Below, piece by piece: positions 9,941-20,445 of a stretch of DNA of 64,000 nt. Origin of the DNA: Acinetobacter portensis. Its GTDB lineage: Bacteria; Pseudomonadota; Gammaproteobacteria; Pseudomonadales; Moraxellaceae. The stretch's first letter is position 1. The number at the start of each line of letters is the position of its first letter. The stretch is taken from positions 1,922,001 through 1,986,000 of the forward strand of contig NZ_CP096120.1 of the NCBI RefSeq assembly GCF_023158935.1, read 5' to 3'. A program made the translations under genes and the position numbers. A model generated the notes under the pieces. That model was not told where the DNA came from and did not search any database. It worked only from the letters and a program-made list of their open reading frames with translations.

Positions 9941-11791
9941 CGTATAGGAAGAATAAACGCCCTTTTCACCCAAGTCCAACAGCTTTGGACCGCAGTTGAC
10001 TCTTTCGACACCCCTGCGATGCAACCCAATCCGGCTGACGGGGAGCCAGCAACGCTGAAAATTTACCCTCCTCTTTCCCACTAGCGGCTCCTTTTCCGAC
10101 AACCAGCACGGCGGATCCCTGCCGCGGCGCTGTGAACGCAGCATTTTGATTGGTATCGTTGGCCTTCAGGCTCGTCAGTCAAACAGACCCAGGAGCAGCT
10201 CAGCCGGTGGCGCCCGGCTTTCGGGTAACGCCCTGGTCCCGCTGGTTTCGGCTTTGTGCTTCAGGTGATCAAGGATCTGCTTGATCACTATAGGGTCTTC
10301 AATGCAGGCGATGACTTTCATGGCGCCGCCGCAGCCGCTGCAGGTCTCGATGTCGATATTGAAAACACGCTTGAGCCGTTGCGCCCATGTCATCGACGCT
10401 CGCCGTTGTGCTGGTGTTGCCGGTTCATCAGCCACCCTGACCTTGTTGCCCCTGCCCCGTTTTGCCGGCGTGACCAACGCCCGGTGCCGACTGTTGGGTG
10501 CGAACACCCCGTGGAAGCGGGTTAGGTTGACTCTGGGCTTCGGTACCAGGGCGGCCAGCCTTGCAATGAAATCCAATGGTTCGAAAATGACGTGCGTGGT
10601 GCCGTCCCGGTACGGCGTCTTGAGCTGGTAGCGCACGTTGCCGCCTCGTGTTAACGACAGCCGCTTCTCGGATACCGCCGGGCGGCTGATGTACCGGCAC
10701 AGCCGTTCGAGCTTCTTGCGTTCATCGGCCCTGGCCGCCACGCCGGCGTGCAGGCTGGACCCGGCTACCTTGCCAATCCCGTCACCGAACGGATCACCAC
10801 TGGTCGGCAGAGTTTGCAAAGTGAACACCTTTCGCCCCGCCTGTGAACCGACAGCGATACGGTAAGTGATCGAGTGCCCCAGCAGGGGTGTCATCGGGTC
10901 GTCATCCACCGCATCCGAGGCCAGATAGCTGTTTTCGACATCCCGTTCCAGCAGGCCTTGCCGTTCCAGATAGCGACCCACCCGGTGGGCGATGGTGTGC
11001 GTCAGCTGGGTGAGCTCTGGGCTGGTCGGCGCCTTGACCCAGCGGAAACGCGCTGAGCCGTGGGATTGCTCGACATACACACCGTCGAGAAACAGCATGT
11101 GGAAGTGAACATTCAGATTGAGCGCCGATCCAAAACGCTGGATCAGGGTGACCGCGCCCGTCTTGGCCACTTGGTGGGTATGGCCCGCTTTCTTGACCAG
11201 GTGCGTGGCAATGACGCGGTAAACGATGCCCAGCACCCACCCCATGATCTCGGGCCGGCTGGCAAACAGGAAACGCAGCTGAAACGGGAAGCTCAACACC
11301 CACTGACGCATGGGTTGTTCAGGCAGTACTTCATCAACCAGCAAGGCGGCACTTTCGGCCATCCGCCGCGCCCCACAGCTCGGGCAGAAACCGCGACGCT
11401 TACAGCTGAAAGCGACCAGGTGCTCGGCGTGGCAAGACTCGCAGCGAACCCGTAGAAAGCCATGCTCCAGCCGCCCGCATTGGAGAAATTCTTCAAATTC
11501 CCGTTGCACATAGCCCGGCAATTCCTTTCCCTGCTCTGCCATAAGCGCAGCGAATGCCGGGTAATACTCGTCAACGATCTGATAGAGAAGGGTTTGCTCG
11601 GGTCGGTGGCTCTGGTAACGACCAGTATCCCGATCCCGGCTGGCCGTCCTGGCCGCCACATGAGGCATGTTCCGCGTCCTTGCAATACTGTGTTTACATA
11701 CAGTCTATCGCTTAGCGGAAAGTTCTTTTACCCTCAGCCGAAATGCCTGCCGTTGCTAGACATTGCCAGCCAGTGCCCGTCACTCCCACTC
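9941..11791 (-). mobile_element. ISCR2, copy 1 (complete)
   Basis: An IS91-like rolling-circle element. The oriIS end begins at 9941 (CGTATAGGAAGAATAAACGCCC; reverse strand GGGCGTTTATTCTTCCTATACG), resembling the IS91-type origin, downstream of the transposase gene. The other end (terIS) cannot be placed exactly by eye; 11791 is an estimate from the usual ~1.85-kb length. The oriIS interrupts glmM'. A second copy with the same oriIS begins 5117 bases further on. Confidence 0.85.
10175..11668 (-). CDS. rcr2: ISCR2 rolling-circle transposase (Rcr2)
   Basis: A 497-residue IS91-family (Y2-like/HUH) transposase. The N-terminal half has a zinc-finger-like cysteine array (CESCHAEH, then CKRRGFCPSCGARR), followed by the HUH motif in NLNVHFHMLFLDG near residue 188; a second cysteine pair (CSGCGG) sits near 445. 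It is complete and of the standard length. It is the only intact Rcr2 in the window and could act on both oriIS copies. Confidence 0.95.
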   Translation of the reverse strand: MPHVAARTASRDRDTGRYQSHRPEQTLLYQIVDEYYPAFAALMAEQGKELPGYVQREFEEFLQCGRLEHGFLRVRCESCHAEHLVAFSCKRRGFCPSCGARRMAESAALLVDEVLPEQPMRQWVLSFPFQLRFLFASRPEIMGWVLGIVYRVIATHLVKKAGHTHQVAKTGAVTLIQRFGSALNLNVHFHMLFLDGVYVEQSHGSARFRWVKAPTSPELTQLTHTIAHRVGRYLERQGLLERDVENSYLASDAVDDDPMTPLLGHSITYRIAVGSQAGRKVFTLQTLPTSGDPFGDGIGKVAGSSLHAGVAARADERKKLERLCRYISRPAVSEKRLSLTRGGNVRYQLKTPYRDGTTHVIFEPLDFIARLAALVPKPRVNLTRFHGVFAPNSRHRALVTPAKRGRGNKVRVADEPATPAQRRASMTWAQRLKRVFNIDIETCSGCGGAMKVIACIEDPIVIKQILDHLKHKAETSGTRALPESRAPPAELLLGLFD

Positions 11792-11878
11792 GATTGTAAA
11801 CAAGCACACAAAACCCTTTAGTGACAACAATTTGCAAGAACTATCAGGCTCAGTGCCATGAAAAATACCATGACCAGA

Positions 11879-12103
11879 TCATGAGGTTGAACACGGCTTG
11901 CGCCGGCAGCGTTCACGCTCCTGGTCGGCGATCTCGCCCGGCTGCAATGCTAGCTCAGCATCGGTCATGCGCTCCAGCACGTCGCGTAGGCGGATGGTGC
12001 AAGGAATGGGCGGCAGCTCGAACTCATAGCCGCCGGCGATCATTTCGGCCGCAATCTCCTCGGTGATGAAAAACGGCTCGTCGTCTTGGTTCGGCTTCTT
12101 CAT
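11879..12103 (-). CDS. Small hypothetical protein overlapping the recombinase gene
   Basis: A 74-residue frame beginning MKKPNQDDEPFFITEEIAAEM. Its start codon overlaps the stop of the upstream recombinase gene (ATGA at 12100-12103), which argues for translational coupling. It is acidic, with a cysteine/arginine-rich tail (ERCRRKPCSTS) that may be non-native where the frame runs into other sequence near the ISCR2 terIS side. I do not recognise the family. It could be a truncated accessory protein of the recombinase. Confidence 0.5.
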   Translation of the reverse strand: MKKPNQDDEPFFITEEIAAEMIAGGYEFELPPIPCTIRLRDVLERMTDAELALQPGEIADQERERCRRKPCSTS

Positions 12104-12837
12104 GCCCTTTCCTCCTGGCGCTCATCCTGGCCGACAGCGGCCAGGGCATCGGCTTCCGTCAATGCGTCCTCCACGAACGCGCCGTGCTGCTTCGCTTCGG
12201 CCTGGCTGACCTCGGCCCATATCCGTTTCACCTGGGCCGCACTGTACCCGGCCAGCTCGGCGGTCTTGTTGATGCTGTAGCCGGACTTGCGCAGCGCGAC
12301 AACTTGGGCGCGGCGCTTCGGATCAGCACGGCGGCCCTTGTACCGCCCGGCCTGGCGGGCCAACTCAATGCCTTGGCGCTGGCGTTCGCGCCTGTCCTCG
12401 TAGTCGTCGCGGGCCATCTGCAAGGCCAGGCGAAAAAGCATGATCTGCACGGCTTCCAGCACGATCTTGGCGACGCCCTGGGCCTCGGCCGCCAGGTCGG
12501 ATAGATCGACCACGCCAGGGACGGCCAGGCGTGCGCCTTTGGCCTGTATCGAGGCCACCAGGCGCTCGGCCTCGGGCAAAGGTAGGCGGCTGATGCGGTC
12601 GATCTTCTCGGCAATGACCACCTCGCCGGGCTGTAGGTCGCCGATCATGCGCAGCAGCTCAGGCCGGTCGGCGCGTGCGCCGGATGCCTTCTCACGGTAG
12701 ATGCCGGCGACGTAGTAGCCGGCGGCCTTCGCGGCCGTAGTGATCGCCTCTTGGCGTTCCAAGTCCTGCGCGTCGGTGCTGACGCGCAGATAGACCCGCG
12801 CCACCATCGGCGCGGCTACTGGCTTCGTCCTGCGCAT
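12100..12837 (-). CDS. Serine recombinase (resolvase/invertase family)
   Basis: A 245-residue small serine recombinase. The catalytic serine is S20 in YLRVSTDAQD, followed by conserved ADRPEL and EKIDRISR motifs around residues 58-85, and a C-terminal helix-turn-helix (YSINKTAELAGYSAAQVKRIW) near 190-215. It is GC-rich, like proteobacterial plasmid genes and unlike tet(X) next to it. The order ISCR2-res-tet(X)-xerD matches the known tet(X3) context. Its target site is not identified, and no paired res sites were seen. Confidence 0.9.
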   Translation of the reverse strand: MRRTKPVAAPMVARVYLRVSTDAQDLERQEAITTAAKAAGYYVAGIYREKASGARADRPELLRMIGDLQPGEVVIAEKIDRISRLPLPEAERLVASIQAKGARLAVPGVVDLSDLAAEAQGVAKIVLEAVQIMLFRLALQMARDDYEDRRERQRQGIELARQAGRYKGRRADPKRRAQVVALRKSGYSINKTAELAGYSAAQVKRIWAEVSQAEAKQHGAFVEDALTEADALAAVGQDERQEERA

Positions 12838-12985
12838 ACTTGCGGGCTCCTTTGGGCATACTCAAATGCACCCATCTTAAACTGGCAGCTAATGTACAAA
12901 AGTTGATAGAAGCACACAAGTTCAATTTTGCACTTCTGCCCCACTATTGCAAAACTGCTTGTTAGTAGCCGTTTTTTCTTACTGT

Positions 12986-14152
<1,167 letters not shown>

Positions 14153-14172
14153 TCAAAAATGGCACATAACAA

Positions 14173-14204
14173 GTGGCTATACGCCAAATGGCGTATATAT
14201 CCAC
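14173..14204 (-). promoter_or_regulatory. Hairpin 5' of tet(X)
   Basis: TATACGCC-aaat-GGCGTATA, extended by GTGG/CCAC, lies 21 bases before the tet(X) start codon and would fold in its leader RNA. Role unknown: attenuation or a remnant of an older junction. Possible promoters lie further upstream (minus strand): a TTGAAA/TAATGA pair and a Bacteroidota-like TATATTTG at 14324-14331. Confidence 0.4.
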
Positions 14205-14341
14205 TATATCTTATTTTGCTAAACCTTTCATTATCAGTGACAAATCCGTTTTCAACCGTTTACCGTTCGTTTCTACTCTCTCAAAAGGATTTATATTCAT
14301 AGTGCTTTTTGTTAAGTTTTGCTCAAATATACAAATCCTTT

Positions 14342-15049
14342 CTATATATCTAACAAATCCATCGGACTTTTTAATTGTTCCATTCCCTTGGTGGTAATAT
14401 GTGTATAAACCTCAGTTGTTTTACTGCTTGAATGACCTAACAACGATTGAATATAACGTAAACTCGTACCATTCTCAAGCAAATGCGTTGCAAAGCTATG
14501 TCGTAAGGTATGTACAGTAACTTCCTTTTGAATCTTTGCTTTTAAAACAGCTGCTTTAAAAATGTTTTGAATACTTCGGCTTGAGTATGCGCCACCTTTT
14601 TGACCTTCAAATAAATAATCTTTTGGTTTATATTCCATAAAGTATGTTCTTAAAATAATTAATGTTTTCTCAGATAAAATGGTATAACGACCTCTTTTTC
14701 CTTTTGACTGTTCTATACGAATTTGCATGCGCTTGGAGTCAATGTCTTTTATTTTCAGGTTTATACATTCAGAAATGCGCAAACCTGCCGAATAAATAGT
14801 CATCAGAATAGCCTTGTGTTTCACGTTTTCAATAGCGCGTAGTACCCGAATGGTTTCTTCTTCACTCATCACAACAGGAAGTGTTTTTTCTTTTTTTGGT
14901 CTTTCGATGAAATATGTTTTCCGTTGTCCACCCAAAACACGTTCGTAATAAAACTTAATCGCATTGATTGCCTGGTTTTGATAAGATATTGAAACTTTTC
15001 GCTCCATAACCAAATGTCGGAGAAATGATTGTATATGTCCTTCATTCAA
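14342..15049 (-). pseudogene. xerD: XerD-like tyrosine recombinase, N-terminally truncated by ISCR2
   Basis: A 235-residue remnant of a XerC/D-type tyrosine recombinase. Visible are the end of the SAM-like core-binding domain and most of the catalytic domain, with R in SAGLRISECI, the HTLRHSFATH box, the LLGHSSSKTTEVYTH segment and the tyrosine in that last motif. Intact relatives are near 300 residues, and the frame runs without a natural start into the ISCR2 oriIS at 15058; TTG at 15049 is only nominal. The catalytic residues remain, so activity is possible but doubtful. AT-rich, Bacteroidota-like, as tet(X). Confidence 0.8.
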
Positions 15050-15057
15050 TCGATCGA

Positions 15058-16123
15058 CGTATAGGAAGAATAAACGCCCTTTTCACCCAAGTCCAACAGC
15101 TTTGGACCGCAGTTGACTCTTTCGACACCCCTGCGATGCAACCCAATCCGGCTGACGGGGAGCCAGCAACGCTGAAAATTTACCCTCCTCTTTCCCACTA
15201 GCGGCTCCTTTTCCGACAACCAGCACGGCGGATCCCTGCCGCGGCGCTGTGAACGCAGCATTTTGATTGGTATCGTTGGCCTTCAGGCTCGTCAGTCAAA
15301 CAGACCCAGGAGCAGCTCAGCCGGTGGCGCCCGGCTTTCGGGTAACGCCCTGGTCCCGCTGGTTTCGGCTTTGTGCTTCAGGTGATCAAGGATCTGCTTG
15401 ATCACTATAGGGTCTTCAATGCAGGCGATGACTTTCATGGCGCCGCCGCAGCCGCTGCAGGTCTCGATGTCGATATTGAAAACACGCTTGAGCCGTTGCG
15501 CCCATGTCATCGACGCTCGCCGTTGTGCTGGTGTTGCCGGTTCATCAGCCACCCTGACCTTGTTGCCCCTGCCCCGTTTTGCCGGCGTGACCAACGCCCG
15601 GTGCCGACTGTTGGGTGCGAACACCCCGTGGAAGCGGGTTAGGTTGACTCTGGGCTTCGGTACCAGGGCGGCCAGCCTTGCAATGAAATCCAATGGTTCG
15701 AAAATGACGTGCGTGGTGCCGTCCCGGTACGGCGTCTTGAGCTGGTAGCGCACGTTGCCGCCTCGTGTTAACGACAGCCGCTTCTCGGATACCGCCGGGC
15801 GGCTGATGTACCGGCACAGCCGTTCGAGCTTCTTGCGTTCATCGGCCCTGGCCGCCACGCCGGCGTGCAGGCTGGACCCGGCTACCTTGCCAATCCCGTC
15901 ACCGAACGGATCACCACTGGTCGGCAGAGTTTGCAAAGTGAACACCTTTCGCCCCGCCTGTGAACCGACAGCGATACGGTAAGTGATCGAGTGCCCCAGC
16001 AGGGGTGTCATCGGGTCGTCATCCACCGCATCCGAGGCCAGATAGCTGTTTTCGACATCCCGTTCCAGCAGGCCTTGCCGTTCCAGATAGCGACCCACCC
16101 GGTGGGCGATGGTGTGCGTCAGC
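15058..16123 (-). mobile_element. ISCR2, copy 2 (truncated by an IS6-family element)
   Basis: The same oriIS and rcr2 3' region as at 9941, displaced by exactly 5117 bases and apparently identical as far as 16123, where the left end of the IS6-family element begins. The terIS half is missing. It is in direct orientation with copy 1, so the pair frames the tet(X) block. Confidence 0.95.
15292..16123 (-). pseudogene. rcr2: Truncated ISCR2 transposase (rcr2')
   Basis: The C-terminal ~276 residues of Rcr2, starting within LTHTIAHRVGRYLERQG and running to the natural end LLLGLFD. The N-terminal zinc-binding array and the HUH motif are absent because the 5' part was lost at the IS6-family junction. 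It cannot be an active transposase, but its oriIS remains and could be used by the intact copy. Confidence 0.95.
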
Positions 16124-16942
16124 GGCACTGTTGCAAATAACCACGAATGGTAAGCTGAAGACTGTTTTAGCTAAAGGTGCAGCATATGAATCCTTTCCAT
16201 GGTCGGCATTTTCAGGGCGAAATCATTCTTTGGGCTGTGCGCTGGTATTGTAAATATGGCATTAGCTATCGTGAACTGCAGGAAATGCTGGCCGAACGGG
16301 GTGTGAATGTTGATCACACGACTATTTACCGTTGGGTTCAACGTTATGCTCCTGAAATAGAAAAACGTTTACGCTGGTATTGGCGTAATCCTACAGATCT
16401 GAGCTCGTGGCATATTGATGAAACCTATGTAAAAGTGAATGGACGATGGTCTTATCTGTATCGTGCAGTCGATCAACGTGGCGATACCATTGATTTTTAT
16501 CTTTCTTCTAGACGTAATACCAAATCAGCATATTGTTTTCTTGGAAAAATTTTAAATAATGTGAAGAAGTGGCAAATTCCACAAGTGATCAACACGGATA
16601 AAGCACCCACATATGGACGTGCTTTATCACGGTTAAAACGGGAAGGTAAATGTCCACCAGACCTTGAGCACAGGCAGATTAAGTATAAAAATAACGTGAT
16701 TGAATGTGATCATGGCAAGCTAAAGCGGATCATCAGGGCCACATTAGGATTCAAATCTATGAAGACGGCTTATGCCACAATTAAAGGTATTGAAGTCATG
16801 CGTGCACTACGTAAAGGACAAGCATCGTCATTTTATTATGGTCAGCCTCAGGGTGAAGTGTGTCTAATCAACAGGGTTTTCGGTCTCTAAGTACTTTTTA
16901 AAGGGAACATCATCGACTCAAATCTCTATTTGCAACAGTGCC
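16124..16942 (+). mobile_element. IS6/IS26-family insertion sequence (IS1006/IS1007-like)
   Basis: An 819-bp element with terminal repeats GGCACTGTTGCAAATA at both ends, typical of the IS6 family. The flanks (GCGTCAGC left, AAAAAAAC right) do not form the 8-bp duplication this family makes, so it sits at a recombination or deletion junction between the ISCR2 block and plasmid DNA. Confidence 0.92.
16186..16890 (+). CDS. IS6-family DDE transposase
   Basis: A 234-residue transposase beginning MNPFHGRHFQGEIILWAVRW, clearly related to IS26. The DDE triad is visible as D in SWHIDETYVKVNG, D in VINTDKAPTYG and E in NVIECDHGKLKR. The N-terminal helix-turn-helix is ISYRELQEMLAERGV. The in-frame ATG at 16177 is ignored because the family starts at MNPF. 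It appears complete and presumably active, able to drive replicative cointegrate formation and adjacent deletions. Which named IS it is cannot be decided without a nucleotide comparison. Confidence 0.92.
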   Translation: MNPFHGRHFQGEIILWAVRWYCKYGISYRELQEMLAERGVNVDHTTIYRWVQRYAPEIEKRLRWYWRNPTDLSSWHIDETYVKVNGRWSYLYRAVDQRGDTIDFYLSSRRNTKSAYCFLGKILNNVKKWQIPQVINTDKAPTYGRALSRLKREGKCPPDLEHRQIKYKNNVIECDHGKLKRIIRATLGFKSMKTAYATIKGIEVMRALRKGQASSFYYGQPQGEVCLINRVFGL

Positions 16943-16943
16943 A

Positions 16944-16974
16944 AAAAAACCAACTTCAAGTTGGTTTTTCTTTT
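16944..16974 (-). terminator. Terminator after the small membrane protein gene
   Basis: AACCAACTT/AAGTTGGTT stem with A/T runs on both sides, directly following the stop at 16975 (minus strand). The IS6-family end at 16942 abuts it, so plasmid sequence was cut just beyond this terminator. Confidence 0.75.
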
Positions 16975-17412
16975 TTAATCATCAGTGGCGACCTTAACAC
17001 CATATCCAATTAAACCTGCAAGGCTAGCATAGGCTATTTTGGCATAAATCGAACCCCACCAGACCGTAATTTTACTGGCACCAAATTCCCGAACCGTTTG
17101 CCCCATAAAATTAGTGGTTTCATAGAAATTTTTAGCAGAATAACCTAACGCAATATGATCAAGGACAGGGAATAAACTAAAAGCTAAACCTACTGCTGCT
17201 GCGGGGAAAGTAAACTCTCTTGATAGACCGAATTTTCCAGTAATAAATACAAGCGATACCACGATAATTAATCTAATGATAGTCCATAGCATCACTGTGA
17301 AAGGCAAGTTAAAGATGCCTGCTCCCTGCCACGCAAGACCGCAAACAACTAACACGATAAAGCCTACAACTATCAGGAATAATACAAATTTATCATGATC
17401 ATCTTTACTCAT
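16975..17412 (-). CDS. Hypothetical inner-membrane protein next to the relaxase
   Basis: A 145-residue protein with about four hydrophobic segments (near residues 9-27, 37-58, 65-85 and 125-142) and a short charged N-terminus (MSKDDHDK). I do not recognise a named family. It lies 50 bases downstream of the relaxase gene on the same strand, followed by a terminator, so the two are probably co-transcribed. Small membrane proteins occur beside MobQ/TraA-type relaxases, but a transfer role here is inference. Confidence 0.6.
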   Translation of the reverse strand: MSKDDHDKFVLFLIVVGFIVLVVCGLAWQGAGIFNLPFTVMLWTIIRLIIVVSLVFITGKFGLSREFTFPAAAVGLAFSLFPVLDHIALGYSAKNFYETTNFMGQTVREFGASKITVWWGSIYAKIAYASLAGLIGYGVKVATDD

Positions 17413-17462
17413 TAAAAAGTCTTTTATGGTTTGTTATTTTCACTTGCTTATGCCAGGTGAAG

Positions 17463-20381
17463 TTAGATTCTAGGTGTATTTCTAGGGGTAGTATTAAGAT
17501 TGCTTTGCAGCTTCATCTTGTGATTAGGAGCATTCAAATTTTCTTCCGGTGCAGTAATCTTTTGCTTCAATAACTGCTCACGGTACTCGCTATAAACTTC
17601 AGTTTTATTGCGGGCAGTAAAACGGTGTGCGCTCTGATCTTTAAACTCTGTGAAGTACCGATCTGAATACTTAACAGAAAGTTTTTCAAATGGAATCTCA
17701 TATTCCATATCATTGATTCGAGCTTTAATCATTGGTTTATCTTTCATCTTGTAGGCATCAAGAACCTTTAATTCTGTTCCCTTCTCAAAGGTTTCTTTCT
17801 TAAAGAATCCAGTCTTGATCTGTAACCCTTCCTCAAGTTTGAGAAGCTCACCTTTTGCAATTTTCATACCTCTAATGCTACCGATCTCATCACCTAAAAT
17901 AGATTTAGATTTAAGATTCGCACGAACCTCGGTAACAATTTCTTCCTTCGTGAATGTACGATTCTCTGAAGTTAAAGCATGTATCTTCGAGTTAATTCCG
18001 TATATCTCCCGCTTATCTTCAATATGGTGGCGGTGATCTTGCAGATATGCTTTGATCAATTTTTCTTGCTTGTCTACTAAAGTGAAGTCTGTAGAAAATT
18101 CTTTCTTTTCTGATCGTCCTAGAACTTTTTTGAAGTTTTCAAAAGGTGTAACTTCTTTTTCAACAGGATTGTAATTCTGATCATATGAGATTTTCCCATC
18201 TGGACGTTTAACGAATTCTTTTTCATTCGTGGTAAACGACATAGCAGAATAATTAATTTCGACATTATGTTTATGTCGGGTCAAAGCAACATAAGTTAAA
18301 TTAGCATTCATGTTCTCACTCGCCACAATATAGGCATTATCAACAGTCATACCTTGTGATGAGTGAATAGTATTTGCATAACCATATTTAAATTGGTTGT
18401 ATTCATTTAAATCTACTTTAATGATCTCATTATTTCTATCTGACTGAACCATCATAAATTTAATGTTATTAAGATTATCTTTTTCAAAACCGATTACTTT
18501 TGCTGTTTCACCATTGCTAACTTTTAATTTTGAATCATTCTGCTTAAATACAATTTTTTCTCCGACAGTAATTTCAATATCACCGAAAGCAGTTTTAACA
18601 TGATTACCAGTAGCAGAAAGTTGACCATTTTTAATTAATACATTTCTTGCCATGCGGTTTAATTCATTCACATCATTATTTGAATGAGCAAGCATTAACT
18701 TATTTTCGCTAGAATCTTCACTCCAAGATTTAATAGTTTTGGCTAGTGCTAGATCGTGAGATTCATATTCATTAACAGCATTAATGGTCTTATAAATATC
18801 TAATGCTTTGTCAACTTCATGCTTAGATAACAACTTAGATGCTTCAATCATTTTCTCTGATTCCTTCGCATATTTTTGTCGTTGTATATTTTCTAATGAA
18901 GCAATATTTTTCTTATCAAGGTTATCTTGAATATGAGCAAAAGCAGAACCAGCACTAACAGCACTTAACTGATAACTATCACCAACAAGTTTTATTTGAG
19001 CATCATGCTTCTCTACGATCATGAGAAGTTTTTGCATGTCTCTTGAGCCGACCATCCCCGCTTCATCTAAGATCAAGACAGTCTTATTATTGATCTCAAA
19101 ATTACCACTTTCATATCGGGCAAGGAATGAAGCAATTGTACTGCTTGGAATATTACAATCGTCAGAAATAGCTCTAGCTGTAATTGCCTGCAAAGCAATA
19201 CCATGAACTTTATAATCTGAAGTTTTGAAGGCTTCAGAAACAGCACTAAGAACATAAGACTTACCAGTACCAGCCGAACCATTTAGCAATGAGATTCGAT
19301 CAGTAGAAGTCAAAGTATAATAGGCTGCTTCTTGCTCTCTATTGAATGTTCTTTTATCAGCAATTTTTACAGCATTTAAAGTGAATTTTTCAGTTAAATT
19401 AAATGGCTTCTGTACTCGACTTTGCTCATTGGCATTGTAGATAAATGCAGTAATAGAATCTTCAATTCCGACCAATTCTTTTGATGAGAATACAACCTTA
19501 TCTTTCCCAAACAACATTGCCATATCAGGACAAGTCATTACAGCTTCATAGGCTTTAAGATATTGTTCTTGACTGTCAGTATGAGCCATAACAAAACGCT
19601 CAAGATCACGGGCAGTAAATACAGACTGATTAGAAGTTAAAGCTCTAATAACTTCCGAAGGACGCTCAATAATAATTTCGCCATTTTGATGACGTATATT
19701 TTTTATATTTTCATTAATGAAATATTTATGATTACTAACATAATCAGCCCTGAAGTTTTGACTGGATAATTCAAGCCCCTGAGCCTTATAACTTCTATGA
19801 TCTATACGAGCATCAAGACCTAAATTTTCGCAAAAATCGTTTACATGGTTAGCCCATGATAAGCGTGTATCTGCCACAAAAACTTTAGATGAAAAATAGC
19901 GATCTTTACCTGCCCCGCCCTTTTCAGGATTAGTCGGATTGTAGCGTTTAAAGTGTTGTACTTCGTCACGATCAATACCATCTAATTTTCTTTCACTAAA
20001 CATCAAATGAATATGAGGATTTTGTTCACCATCACTTGCTAATGGGCTATGAATTGCATAGGAATATGTGAAGTTTTTACCTAAAGTCTTATCTACAAAT
20101 TCCTGTACTAATTCTTCACGTTGTTCTTTATTCAATTCTCTAGGCAATGAAATTTCCAATTCAGTATAAATACGTCCATTAATGCGTTCGTTCTTATCTG
20201 CTGACTTCCAAAAATGAGCAGCATCTTTAGCCCAATTTGGTAAATTTCCTGATTTTATATTTTCTAAATCTTCTCTTTTGTATTTACCTTCACGATTTAT
20301 ATAAGCGTAATGGCTTGCCCCTCGACTTCCCGAAGAACCGTATTGCCTACCTGATTTAACTGATAAGTGATAAATCGCCAT
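17463..20381 (-). CDS. MobQ-type relaxase with C-terminal helicase (MobA/TraA-like)
   Basis: About 972 residues from the chosen ATG at 20381 (MAIYHLSVKSG). The N-terminal MobA/MobL domain shows the likely catalytic Y4, the YAYINREGKY segment and the metal-binding NPHIHLMFSER. The C-terminal half is a RecD/TraI-type helicase with Walker A GSAGTGKS, Walker B LILDEAGM and a late HSSQGMTVD motif. It would nick oriT, bind the 5' end covalently and unwind the transferred strand. The frame is open to 20459, but MobQ relaxases start at MAIYHL and the extension covers a candidate oriT. A coupling protein and type IV secretion system are not in the window. Confidence 0.88.
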   Translation of the reverse strand: MAIYHLSVKSGRQYGSSGSRGASHYAYINREGKYKREDLENIKSGNLPNWAKDAAHFWKSADKNERINGRIYTELEISLPRELNKEQREELVQEFVDKTLGKNFTYSYAIHSPLASDGEQNPHIHLMFSERKLDGIDRDEVQHFKRYNPTNPEKGGAGKDRYFSSKVFVADTRLSWANHVNDFCENLGLDARIDHRSYKAQGLELSSQNFRADYVSNHKYFINENIKNIRHQNGEIIIERPSEVIRALTSNQSVFTARDLERFVMAHTDSQEQYLKAYEAVMTCPDMAMLFGKDKVVFSSKELVGIEDSITAFIYNANEQSRVQKPFNLTEKFTLNAVKIADKRTFNREQEAAYYTLTSTDRISLLNGSAGTGKSYVLSAVSEAFKTSDYKVHGIALQAITARAISDDCNIPSSTIASFLARYESGNFEINNKTVLILDEAGMVGSRDMQKLLMIVEKHDAQIKLVGDSYQLSAVSAGSAFAHIQDNLDKKNIASLENIQRQKYAKESEKMIEASKLLSKHEVDKALDIYKTINAVNEYESHDLALAKTIKSWSEDSSENKLMLAHSNNDVNELNRMARNVLIKNGQLSATGNHVKTAFGDIEITVGEKIVFKQNDSKLKVSNGETAKVIGFEKDNLNNIKFMMVQSDRNNEIIKVDLNEYNQFKYGYANTIHSSQGMTVDNAYIVASENMNANLTYVALTRHKHNVEINYSAMSFTTNEKEFVKRPDGKISYDQNYNPVEKEVTPFENFKKVLGRSEKKEFSTDFTLVDKQEKLIKAYLQDHRHHIEDKREIYGINSKIHALTSENRTFTKEEIVTEVRANLKSKSILGDEIGSIRGMKIAKGELLKLEEGLQIKTGFFKKETFEKGTELKVLDAYKMKDKPMIKARINDMEYEIPFEKLSVKYSDRYFTEFKDQSAHRFTARNKTEVYSEYREQLLKQKITAPEENLNAPNHKMKLQSNLNTTPRNTPRI

Positions 20382-20410
20382 AATTCGCCTATTTTGAATC
20401 TGCTTTTTTT

Positions 20411-20445
20411 GTTTCTCGGAGAGAAACGCGGAAGCGTGCATTCCA
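20411..20445 (+). other. Candidate oriT (RSF1010/MobQ-like)
   Basis: GTTTCTC-gga-GAGAAAC (20411-20427) is a perfect inverted repeat followed by CGCGGAAGCGTGCATTCC. The same hairpin sequence followed by a GGTAAGTGCGCCCT-type nick region is the core of the RSF1010/R1162 oriT, also used by a MobQ relaxase. It sits 30 bases upstream of the likely relaxase start. The nick site itself is only partly conserved (about 7 of 12 positions), so the cleavage position is not assigned. Confidence 0.65.

Noticed and set aside
16124..16942. Target site duplication for the IS6-family element
   Set aside because: The eight bases on the two sides do not match, even allowing a shift of one or two positions.
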